NCBI RefSeq assembly: GCF_000715075.1
Contig: NC_134095.1
Span: forward strand, 58,586,419-58,650,418
DNA: 64,000 bases
Source of the DNA: Nicotiana tabacum
Taxonomy: Eukaryota > Streptophyta > Magnoliopsida > Solanales > Solanaceae
Direction of reading: 5' to 3'
A program made the translations under genes and the position numbers. The first letter of the stretch is position 1; every line of letters starts with the position of its first letter. The notes below the pieces were generated by a model. That model saw nothing but the letters and a program-made list of their open reading frames with translations. It searched no databases and was not told the origin of the DNA. Positions 55,090 through 64,000 of this stretch are shown here, one piece after another.

Positions 55090-55266
55090 ATCTAATAAAT
55101 TAGATGAGATAATATCAGGTAATGTGGAGTCAGGTCCAAGGAACTCATACCTGAGATGGTTGGGCTATGGCTTCAATTCCAGCTTTGGTGGTTCTTCGAT
55201 GGATGACTTGGCTGGAGGAGTTTCTCTATTTTCCAAGTGCAAGGGCTCAAATTCCAAAGGTCTATC

Positions 55267-55880
55267 TCAGAACCCTCTACCCTCTAATGCCATCACCCAT
55301 TCTGCCTGTTCTTCTCCATTTACCTCATCTAAATTCATCAGACATGCAGCAAGAGGGTCCTCAATAGTTAGCATCTCATCATCAGTCTCTACGATTACAT
55401 CCACGACATCAATAAGAGAGCAATTGGCGAATTCACTTGGTCGCCTCATAGATTTTTGCACATTGAATGTTATCTCTTCGTCATTCAATCTCATATTGAG
55501 CTCCCCAGTCTCACAATCAATGAGAGCTCTCCCAGTGGCTAAGAACGACCTTCCCAAAATTATGGGAATCTCTTCATCTACTTTGTAGTCTAAGATCACA
55601 AAAATCTACAGGGAACAAAAATTTCCCTACCTGAATCAACACATCATCCAGGATACCTGAGGGTCGCTTTACAGTCCTGTCAGCCAACGACAACAACATA
55701 GAGGTGGGTCTAGCTCTTCCAGTACCCAACCTCTTACAAATCTCCAGGGGCATAAGATTTATGCTGGCCCCTAAATCACACAGTGCCTTAGCAAAAACAA
55801 AATTACCAATAGTGCATGGAATTGTAAAGCTCCCTGGGTCAGACAACTTTTCTGCAATTGGTCTAGTCACCACTGCACTA
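55267..55880 (-). pseudogene. Athila protease
   Basis: [34 protein letters not shown] is typical of Athila: the retropepsin-like active site here is DLGAS. A frameshift near 55590 separates it from the second half ([20 protein letters not shown]), which contains the ILGRPFL-like flap region. An acidic linker to RT follows and also changes frame between 55267 and 55089. Confidence 0.82.
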
Positions 55881-55889
55881 CAGGTCTAA

Positions 55890-57689
55890 GTAAGAGTAAC
55901 TGTGGCAAGTCTTGGAAATCAAATTTTTGGGACATCAAGTATTTCATCATTTTTGCATACCCAGGCATCTCTTTCAAAGCATCAATCAATGGAATATTTA
56001 CCAGGATTTGTTTCAGCATCTTCAAGAACTTCTTGTATTCCTCTGAGGAAAAGGTGCAGGCGGTCTCTTCTTCCCAATCATTTGGGATTGATCTTTAACA
56101 GCTTCCACCTCAACTACTGGTTCCTGGGTTGTCTCAGCATCTTTCTCGGTCTCAATCTGAATGTTATTTTCTTCTTGGGCAGGCTGGACTGTCGCCTCTG
56201 TCAGTTTTGTTGAGGCATCCAACTCAATGGGCACTGGTATGAGTGTCTCAGCCTGTCTAGTTTCTCGAGCCCTCTATTGCTTTGCATCCAAATCTCTGCC
56301 ATTACGTAGACTCACCGCTATCAGCTACTCGGGCCTTGATCTTTTGGATTTATCTGGGTGTATGTAGGTAGTGTCCCATGAGGATGATTGTTCAGAGACA
56401 TTGAAATTTAGCCCATCTGCATTTCAATGTTCTTGATCGCTGAATCATGTGCATCTACTCTCTCACTAATCTTCGCATTAGACCCAATAACTTGTTGCAT
56501 CATTGCTTCAAGTCTAGCAAACCCTTCTTCTTGCCTTCCACCATGCTGCTGCTGAGGAGGGTGATACCCCTGCTGCTGATTCTAATTATTATATCCCTGT
56601 GGCCTTGGGTAAGGTGCCATATTATTAGGGGGTCTCATTCCTCCCATGTTCCCATTGTTGAACTGTGGCTGGGCTGGCCTGTAATACTGATTCTGGTGGT
56701 CCCAATTTTGACCCCCAGTCTCTGGCCTCCATAATTCGACACATACTTCATGTATTCAGGGTTGTGATGATGATCATGTTTTGTATTCCACTGGTTACCA
56801 ATTGGCTGACTGATGCACGATGTGCACAAGCCCCCATTGGTAGTATCTACAATATGTACCTGCTGCTTATGCCCTGACTCTTCCACCTTTTTGGTGAGTA
56901 TGCTCATCTGTGTCAATAAGGTGGCCATATTTTTAGCCATAGAGTTGGATGGATCTAAGGGTACTGAGTGCACCACTAGAGTGATAGGTGCATTACTGGT
57001 TATCCATCCTGAATTCTGTGCCTTCTTGTCAAGCAGACCCTGGCCTTCTCTCCATGTTTTCCTAAAAAATGCTCTATCAGTTGAAGTATCAACAATGTTC
57101 TTCACGCTATCTGACAATCCATGTAAAACCACTGCCCCAATATCAGATCTGGAATTCTATGGTGCGGACATATAACCAGTATCCCCTTGAATCGTTCCCA
57201 TGTTTCTTGCAGTGTCTCCATTGGTCTCTGTTTAAAACTCAAAATTTCATCAATTTGTTGAGCGGTTTTGTTGGGTGGGTGGAACTTGTTCACGAATTGC
57301 TTGACTAACTCCTCCCAAGTTGTTATGGAATTTATGGGGAGTGAGTTTAGCCAGGTCTGGGCAGCTCCTGTCACTGAGAATGGAAACAATAACAACTTGA
57401 TTGCTTCCGGAGTTACGTTAGGCTGCCTTTGGGTTTTGCAGATTAACAGGAAATTCTTCAAGTGCTGTTGAGGATCTTCGACTTGTGACCCCGAAAATAG
57501 TCCCTTGTTTTGCAACAAGTGCAACATATTATTCGTGATTTGGAATGATTCAGCCTGTATCTGCAGGACTAAAATCGAGGTGGCCAGATTTTCAGTTGTG
57601 GGTTGTGCCCAGTCATAGAGAGCTGCCTCTGGCACAAGAGGTGCCACTGGCGCTATTGGTACAACTGGGTTTTCTTCGTGATCTCCCAT
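55890..57689 (-). pseudogene. Athila gag
   Basis: Starts MGDHEENPVV at 57689. The core has LFSGSQVEDPQQHLKNFL, LLLFPFSVTGAAQTWLNSLP and FVNKFHPPNKTAQQIDEILSF, the Athila/retrotransposon gag domain. A frameshift at about 57110-57130 shifts it to MVLHGLSDSVKNIVD. The C-terminal part (to about 55900) is Gln/Asn-rich, then acidic and basic linkers ([23 protein letters not shown]), with several stops. No zinc knuckle was seen; a Cys pair TTNGGLCTSC lies near 56830. Confidence 0.8.
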
Positions 57690-57935
57690 TTCTGTCTCGA
57701 AGTGTTCAGTTGTTTGTTGTTCCGGTTGGCCCGATTCAAGGCCTTGAAAACGTTCTCAGGATATGATAATGTTTCAAATACTTCACCAGTTTTTGATGAG
57801 TTTTTAGGCATGCACCTGTGCAACCAAGTCAACAAACGTTAACATTTTAATGTAAAGATTGGGTATAGAGAAAATTGACTACACTAAGAATTTTTTTTGT
57901 ACTTCTTTCAATTGTAATTGATAACATCGTTAAAG
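57690..57935 (-). other. Athila leader
   Basis: About 250 bp between primer site and gag start, unusually short for Athila; low-complexity T/A runs near 57890. No gene. Confidence 0.5.
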
Positions 57936-57953
57936 TCCCCGGCAACGGCGCCA
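57936..57953 (-). other. Primer binding site of the Athila element, tRNA-Asp type
   Basis: The minus strand reads TGGCGCCGTTGCCGGGGA five bases after the 5' LTR. It is the complement of a plant tRNA-Asp 3' end, the primer usual in Athila elements. Complementarity stops after about 19 nt. Confidence 0.88.
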
Positions 57954-57958
57954 AAATT

Positions 57959-59257
57959 TGGTCACACCCAACTATGCCTTATATAAAGGACACGCAGATG
58001 TTGCAAATATAATCTGAGTATTTAGCCCAGAGTCAAACCCACAAGGAATTAACCTATCAATTACTTCTCGTTAGACTTACTAAATTCCACGGAATCAACT
58101 TCTCAAACGTTGTAAATAACAATTGTGGGTATTTCTACTAACTACGAATGAATGTAAATAATCAACTGAAAATAACTATAATTGAGTTGTAAACTATTAA
58201 GAGAAGGTTCTAAGGCTATGGTTTCCCTATTTATGGACTCCCTTCCGGTTATGCTTCACATAGAATCACCAAATCATCTCTATCAATCCTGAGCACTCTT
58301 ACTACCGTAAATCTCTCCCGAGTAATCATGATAATCTACTAGACGCACTCTCCCGAGTTACGCTAGCTAGCTTATTTATTATAGGTCACTTTAGATTACA
58401 CCCAAGGCTTCGTTATCCCTAATCCCACCTTTAAACCTGCAATTATTGATCCCTCATATATTTTGGGAGTTGTGTTGTTTAACAATTACCTAACTATGCA
58501 CTGTCTCCCGAGTTATGCACACTAAATAGGCACAACTAATTGAGGATCCTGTCAATTAACTACAACAAGCACGTAGTTGAATAAATAGAGATTAAAATGG
58601 CAAACTATATTAACATAATCAAGAAGTTCATCCTTTAATAGGTTCCATCAAACCTTAGACTAAATATTTAGCTATTCATACTAGTGTTCATCACAACAAT
58701 AATCAAATTCATCACAAATCATAAAATAAAAGGAAGAAAGGAAGAACTTGATGTTGAATTCTCCTCCTTGCCTCTTGCCTCTCATTTTCTTGCACTAAGC
58801 TATGAAAAACTGCATAATCCCTCATTGGGCGAGCTTGACCTTCTATAGGTTAAGTGAATTTTCCCCCAGACTTCCAAGTTTACCCCTGAAAATTAATATT
58901 CTGGAACTGGGCTAGCGCGGCCGTGCTAATGGCCGCGTTAATGCCCTACCATTCTGCCTCGACCATCTGGGCTAGCGCGGTCGCGCTAGTGGACGCGCTA
59001 ATGGCCGCACTAGTCCAAGCCTTCATTTAACTATTCTTTTTCTCGTGTTCTCGTGTACTCAGCTCCTAGGGTTTTTTTCTTGCTTTAATGTAGCTCCAAT
59101 CACAGCTTTAAGGCCTCATACAAGCTCCTCTCTCCTACAACGTGTGATATTCACAATTAGAGCCCATTTTTCATCATTTAACTATATTATAACATTGAAA
59201 CATAATTAAGCTGGGGCATAAACAATCGCCAAATTACATAAATCTAGCCCATTATCA
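57959..59257 (-). repeat. 5' LTR of the Athila element
   Basis: Element sense TGATAATGGGC...GTGTGACCA, matching 25436-26722. Palindromes GCTAGCGCGGCCGTGCTA and GCTAGCGCGGTCGCGCTA at about 58912-59011. Confidence 0.93.
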
Positions 59258-59262
59258 GTGCC
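59258..59262. repeat. Athila target-site duplication, right copy (GTGCC)
   Basis: GTGCC after the LTR end, equal to 25431-25435. The E1 gag frame continues directly after it. Confidence 0.95.
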
Positions 59263-60748
59263 CAAAGGGACCTACGTGATGCGTGGGCCAATAATTCCAC
59301 CCAAGCTGAGTGAGCCCGTGGTTATTGACCGCGCGCCACAAAGGCCCATGACAGATCCCATTGTCATGCCATGGAGTTATAACAAATCGGTAGTAACTTA
59401 CAAAGGCAAAGAAATCTCGGGAGAAGTTAAGGAAAATAATCCGGCTGAGACGTACCTCAATCTAGAGGAAGTAAATAATGCCACAAAGAAGCGTTTCCTA
59501 CCTAAGAAGCCAGTGAGTGCTGAAGAAGCAGAAGCATTCTTTCAAAAAATGAAAATGGCAGACTACGAGATAATCGATCAGCTACGAAAGTCTCCTACCC
59601 AAGTCTCTATTTTGTCCCTGCTAATGAACTTAACTGAGCACCAAAAAATGTTGATCAAAACTCTTAATGAAGCATATGTACCCATTGAAACCGCTGTAGA
59701 ACAGTTGGAGAGGATGGCATAAAGGTTTTTTGCAATCAATCAAATCTCTTTCAGCAAGAATGATTTGCCCCCAGAGGGGGCTGCGCACAATAAAGCCCTT
59801 CACCTGACAGTCAAATGCGAAGGGTATTATGTGAAAAGGGTCATGATCGATGGTGGTTTTGGGGTAGATATTTGCCCACTCTCAACTCTGCAATGTATGG
59901 AAATCGGTACTGAGAGAATCAGACCCAACAACGTCTGTGTGCGTGCCTTTGATGGCATAAAGTGATATACAATAGGCGAGATTGATCTGATCCTGACTAT
60001 CGGCCCGATAGACTTCGAAGTGACCTTCCAGGTTTTGGACATGGATACCTCCTATAATTTCCTCTTGGGAAGGCCGTGGATTCACGCAGTAGGGGCTGTT
60101 CCTTCTACTCTCCACCAAATGGTGAAATTCGAACATGAAGATCAGGAGATTGTAGTTCATGGGAAAGATGAGCAATCGATCTATCGGGACCCGTCAGTCC
60201 CTTGTCTTGAAGCTAGAGAGGGAAGTGAACACATAGTTTATTAGGATTTTGAGATTGTGGTCGCGGACCAGTGTGAAGAAGGAAACCATTGCCCTCAACC
60301 CTTTCTTTCAAATGCATCAATTATGGTGGCCAAAGAAATGATCAGACATGGTTACAAACCCGGGAAGGGGCTCGGGAAATCATTGCAAGGAATCGCTGAA
60401 CCTATCACCCTGACTGCTAGTGAGAGTTCTTTGGGGTAGGTTTCTAACCCACATCGGCTAATGGAAAATGGGTGGATAAAAGAAAAAACAATGGTTGGGT
60501 CTTGCCTCAGCCGATTCCCCATCTTTACAGGACATTTGTCAAGCCTAAATACAATGTGGAAGAGGAAGATGAAGCCTTTACGACTGAGGAAATTGAAGAA
60601 ATCTGTGGGCTATGAGGCAGATGTTGTATGAATCCCACATAGTCCAACCAGGAGAAGGCTCAAGCACCGCTGAGGTGCTATACATGGGACCTAGTGCCGA
60701 ACTGCAAAATTGAAAGGCTACTCCATTCCCAATAAGGCGGGAGTCCCA
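59263..60748 (+). pseudogene. E1 gag end, protease and G-patch (second part)
   Basis: One frame continues from gag with four in-frame stops: about 59720 (TAA), 59963 (TGA), 60242 (TAG) and 60437 (TAG). Linker EEAEAFFQKMKMADYEIIDQL matches E3. The protease active site reads MIDGGFGVDICPLSTL; Phe stands where relatives have Ser, probably inactivating. LLGRPWIHAVGAVPST follows, then the G-patch MIRHGYKPGKGLGKSLQGI (about 60340-60410). Similarity to E3 continues beyond the last stop to the candidate splice donor (VQPGEGSSTAEV, ATPFPIRRES), with a frame change near 60615. Confidence 0.82.
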
Positions 60749-60945
60749 GTAGTCTAGTCCTGCCACTTTTTCTGCATCGCGAGTTATTTCAGGGTGTAAC
60801 TCGAATGCTTTCTTTAGTTTCCTGTCTTTAAATTTCCAATGTAAACCCTGTTATCTTCTAATTCAAAGAAATGAAATCAATATTTCATCGCTCATCTCTA
60901 TACTCTTTCTAATTTTTGTTATTTTCTCTTTTACTTTTCTTTCAG
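60749..60945 (+). other. Candidate intron between protease and RT, E1 (197 bp)
   Basis: Donor CCA|GTAGTCTAG, acceptor TTTCTTTCAG|TTCT. T-rich, with CCCTGTTATCTT and AAAGAAATGAAAT shared with the E3 intron; same relative place in the coding map. Confidence 0.6.
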
Positions 60946-61864
60946 TTCTAATAATGCAGCTTTAATTAACATGACATACTTGCGGACTTCATGCCCAGAT
61001 TCAAACACACTGTCTAACTGTGAAATAAGGAATCAAGAACCGGAATACGATGAAGAAGAGGCTTTTAGGGAAATAAATCGAGAATTGGAACAATTTGAGA
61101 ATAAACCTAAGCCGAATGCTACTGAACCGGTTAATTTGGGTAATTCAGAAGAAGTTAGAGAAACCAAGATAAGCATTCACACAGATGAGTAAACTCGGGA
61201 CGCATTGATCCAACTCTTTTTTGAGTTCAAATATGTGTTTGCTTGGTCATATGATGACATGCCAGGACTAAGTGTTGATTTGGTGGTTCATAAGTTGCCA
61301 ACTTACCCTGATTATCCCCCTGTCCAACAAAAGCAAAGAAAGAAAACTGATATCAGTGACAAGATTAAAGAAGAGGTCACGAAACCGTTGAAAGCAGGGG
61401 TAATCCGAGTGGTTCGGTACACCACATGGCTAGCCAATGTAGTTCCAGTGCCAAAGAAAGATGGGAAAACCCAAATGTGTGTGGATTACAGAGATTTGAA
61501 TAAAGCAAGACCTAAGGATAATTTCCCTTTGCCAAACATCCACATCCTTGTTGATAACTGCACCAAACATAAGATACAATCCTTCGTGGATTGTTACGCA
61601 GGATATCACCAGGTGTTGATGGATGAAGAGGATGCAGAAAAGACAGCTTTTACCACACCCTAGGGCACATGCTGTTACAGGGTCATGCCTTTTTGTTTGA
61701 AGAACGTCGGGGTAACCTACATAAGGGCCATGAATGCCATTTTTCATGACATGGTGCATCAAGAGATAGAGGTGTATGTGGACGACGTGATCATTAAGTC
61801 CAGGACACAGGAAGACCATGTTCGGGATTAGAGAAAATTCTTTGAGCGACTGTGTAAATATGAT
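60946..61864 (+). pseudogene. E1 reverse transcriptase
   Basis: Acidic linker (EYDEEEAFREINRELEQFENKP, TAA near 61190), then ANVVPVPKKDGKTQMCVDYRDLNKA, FPLPNIHIL and YAGYHQVLMDEEDAEKTAF. TAG at 61662 replaces the Trp of TPWG. Continues with YRVMPF and the catalytic YVDD (about 61776, EVYVDDVIIKSR), then TAG at about 61829. The rest of the thumb is in the next frame segment from 61865. Confidence 0.88.
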
Positions 61865-63063
61865 TTGAAGCAAAACCCAGCCAAATGTGCATTTGGAGTT
61901 CCATCTGGCAAACTTTTGGGATTCATAGTCAGTCAGAGGGGCATCGATCTAGACCCAACAAAGATAAAGTCCATTCGAGATTTTCCTCCTCTGAGAACCA
62001 AGAAGGATGTGATGAGCTTATTGGGCAGATTGAACTACATAAGTCGATTCATTACTCAGTTGACAACCACGTGTGAACCCATATTCAAGTTGTTGAAGAA
62101 AGATGCGGCAATCAAATGGACAGACGAATGTCAAGAAGCTTTTGACAAAATCAAGGAATATCTATTGAATCCGCCAGTCTTGATCCCACTTGAGCCAAGG
62201 AGGCCTCTGTTCTTGTATCTGACAGTCTTGGAAAATTCTTTCGGCTGTGTCCTCGGGCAACATGATGTGACCGGAAAGAAAGAGCAGACCATTTACTACC
62301 TGAGCAAGAAGTTTACTAGTTATGAAGCCAAGTACACTTTAACTTGGGTCACTCAGAAGCTAAGGCATTATCTGCAAGCCTACAACACTTATCTCATAAC
62401 CAGGTTGGATCCTTTAAAATACATATTCCAGAAGCCAATACCCACGAGAAGATTGGCAAAATTGCAAATCCTGCTCACTGAGTTTGACATAGTCTATGTC
62501 ACTCGCACGGCAATGAAAGCCCAGGCTTTAGCGGATCATTTGGCAGAAAACCCGGTTGATGATGAATACCAACCTTTGAACACCTACTTCCCAGATGAAG
62601 AGGTAAATTCAGTTGAGGCAATATTCGAAGATACTAATGCTTGGAAAATATTCTTTGATGGAGCGGTAAACGCGAAAGGTGTTGGAATTGGGGCAATCTT
62701 GATCTCACCCACTGGTCAGCATTATCCATCCACAGTCCGGCTTTGGTTTTTCTGCACAAAAAATACTGCCGAGTATGAAGCATGCTCTATGGGTATGATC
62801 ATGGCAATCGACCAAGATGTCGAAGAATTGTTAATCATGGGAGATTCAGATCTGATTATCCGGCAAGCCCAAGGAGAATGGGAGACTCGAGATGTCAAAC
62901 TTATTTCCTACAGGCAACATGTGCAAGATCTTAGTAAGCGGTTCAATTCAATAGAGTTCAGGTACATCCCTCGCTGTCACAATGAACTAGCTGATGCACT
63001 TGCTACTTTGGCCTCGATGTTGCCATACCCAGGTAATGCCCACATTGATCCCTTGGAAATCTA
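61865..63063 (+). pseudogene. E1 RT thumb, RNase H and second RNase H
   Basis: An open run of 399 codons: NPAKCAFGVPSGKLLGFIVS, LLGRLNYISRFITQL, RNase H (LTVLENSFGCVLGQHD, ALADHLAENPVDD), then the archaeal-type RNase H KIFFDGAVNAKGVGIGAIL, NTAEYEACSMG, GDSDLIIRQ and CHNELADALATLAS. All catalytic acids of the second RNase H look present. This is the longest undamaged stretch of E1 pol; it ends in TAA at 63062. Confidence 0.9.
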
Positions 63064-64000
63064 AATCAGGGAAAGACACGGTTACTGTAATACGCTTGAG
63101 GCAGAACCAAATATTCAGCTGTGGTATCATGACATCAAAAGATTTCTGAAAACTAAAGAATACCCCGAGCAAGCCAGTGGAGACCAAAAGAGAACCATTA
63201 GACGACACCATTGGCTTAAGCGGTGACGATTTTTACAAAAAGACTTCGGATCTCAACTTGTTAAGATGTGTTGACGCCTAAGAAGCCGGAAGGATCATGT
63301 ATAAAGTACACGCAGGAGTGTGCGGACCCCACATGAACGGGTATGTTTTGGCAAAGAAAATCCTTCGAGTGGGTTATTACTGGATGACTATGGAAAAGTA
63401 CTATTTCAGTTTCGTCCGAAAATGTCATCAATGTCAGGTGCACGGTGATTTGATTCATGCACCGCCCTATAGAACTACATCATATGTCAGCACCTTGGCC
63501 ATTCGTTGCTTGGGGAATGGATGTCATTGGGCTGATTGAGCCGAAAGCTTCAAATGGACACAGATTCATATTGGTCGCCATCGACTATTTCACAAAGTCG
63601 GTTGAAGCAATCACTCTCAAATCTGTCACCAAGAAAGCTGTGGTGGATTTCGTACACTCCAATCTTTTCTGCTGTTTCGACATCCCTGCAACTATCATCA
63701 CAGATAATGCTGCAAACTTGAATAGTCATTTGATGGGGGAGATATGCGAGCAATTCAAAATAACCCATCAGAACTCTACTCCTTATCAGCCTAAAGCCAA
63801 TGGTGCCGTCGAAGCTGCAAACAAGAACATCAAAAAGATTTTGAAAAAGATGATTCAAAGTTCTAGACAAGTTGCCTTTTGCATTGTTGGGGTATTGCAC
63901 TACTGTGCGCACATCGGTTGGAGCAACCCTGTACCTTTTGGTTTATGTCACTGAAGCCATAATACCCGCGGAAGTTGAAATCCCTTCTCTCCAGATTATT
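63064..64000 (+). pseudogene. E1 integrase, cut by the window edge
   Basis: The connection (WYHDIKRFLKTKEYPEQASG) is followed by a frame change near 63215. HHCC domain VHAGVCGPHMNGYVLAKK ... YFSFVRKCHQCQ (about 63305-63440), another change near 63460. Core: PFVAWGMDVIGLI, ATIITDNAANL, and NGAVEAANKNIKKIL with Glu at 63811-63813, so D, D and E are all kept. Frame lost again after SSRQV (about 63870). The C-terminal domain lies outside. Confidence 0.85.

Larger units (their letters stand above)
25436..59257 (-). mobile_element. Athila-type Ty3/gypsy retrotransposon, itself interrupted by E3
   Basis: On the minus strand: 5' LTR (59257-57959), tRNA-Asp-type primer site, gag, protease, RT (split), RNase H, integrase, a third ORF, purine tract, and 3' LTR (26722-25436). 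Without E3 and its duplicated target the element is about 12.1 kb, usual for Athila. LTRs are 1,299 and 1,287 bp. All frames are broken. Confidence 0.93.
15519..64000 (+). mobile_element. Outer Ogre-like Ty3/gypsy retrotransposon E1 (right end outside the window)
   Basis: 5' LTR 15519-19583, tRNA-Arg-type primer site at 19588, ORF1 20659-22704, gag 23329-25435, then the Athila insertion (25436-59262 including one TSD copy), then gag end, protease and G-patch 59263-60439, candidate intron 60749-60945, RT/RNase H/second RNase H 60946-63063 and integrase to the edge. The 3' UTR and 3' LTR are not in view. An extra ORF before gag and the dual RNase H mark the Tat/Ogre clade. The presumed 5-bp target copy on the left is CCTGT (15514-15518), uncheckable without the right end. 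Confidence 0.88.

Overview
This window is plant nuclear DNA made of transposable elements and one old viral insertion; I see no host single-copy gene, tRNA or rRNA. The solendovirus-like (tobacco vein clearing virus type) endogenous pararetrovirus and the giant Ogre/Tat-type Ty3/gypsy elements point to Solanaceae, most likely Nicotiana. The genus is an inference. Every reading frame examined carries stops, frameshifts or deletions, so I treat all as pseudogenes or relics.

Layout. (1) 1-13545: a decayed hAT DNA transposon. Its transposase is in three pieces (200-2212). Its AT-rich minisatellite lies on both sides of an endogenous pararetrovirus (EPRV), whose sense strand is minus. One EPRV unit of about 8.1 kb (11247 down to 3143) is linearised exactly at the tRNA primer site, with half of the site at each end. 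It reads movement protein, CP-protease-RT-RNase H polyprotein, a small ORF, ORF4, promoter, leader. A scrambled EPRV tail (11248-13068) forms a 487-bp inverted repeat with the main unit. A perfect (TATAC)82 array sits beside the left junction. (2) About 14090-15518: relics of two older Tat-type elements, an LTR end and a gag fragment. (3) 15519-64000: outer Ogre-like element E1 (5' LTR, ORF1, gag, protease, pol), running off the right edge. (4) 25436-59257: an Athila element on the minus strand, inserted in E1 gag, with TSD GTGCC. (5) 32684-54361: a structurally complete 21.7-kb Ogre-like element E3, inserted in the Athila reverse transcriptase, with TSD AGTCT.

How the parts work together. 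E1 and E3 share one plan: 3.6-4.1 kb LTRs, a tRNA-Arg-type primer site with unusually long complementarity, an extra ORF1 (DUF7745-like plus coiled coil), gag, protease with a G-patch, a probable small intron, RT with two RNase H domains, and integrase. The Athila has a tRNA-Asp-type primer site, gag-pol, and a third ORF of the 'putative plant transposon protein' kind in the env position.

Best candidate for something undescribed: a 60-70 nt motif repeated in the non-coding junctions of E3 (four copies) and E1 (two, one truncated). By eye it folds into a stem whose two arms change together between copies (CTACG/CGTAG, CTACA/TGTAG, CTATG/CGTAG). That looks like a dispersed structured RNA element of these retrotransposons.
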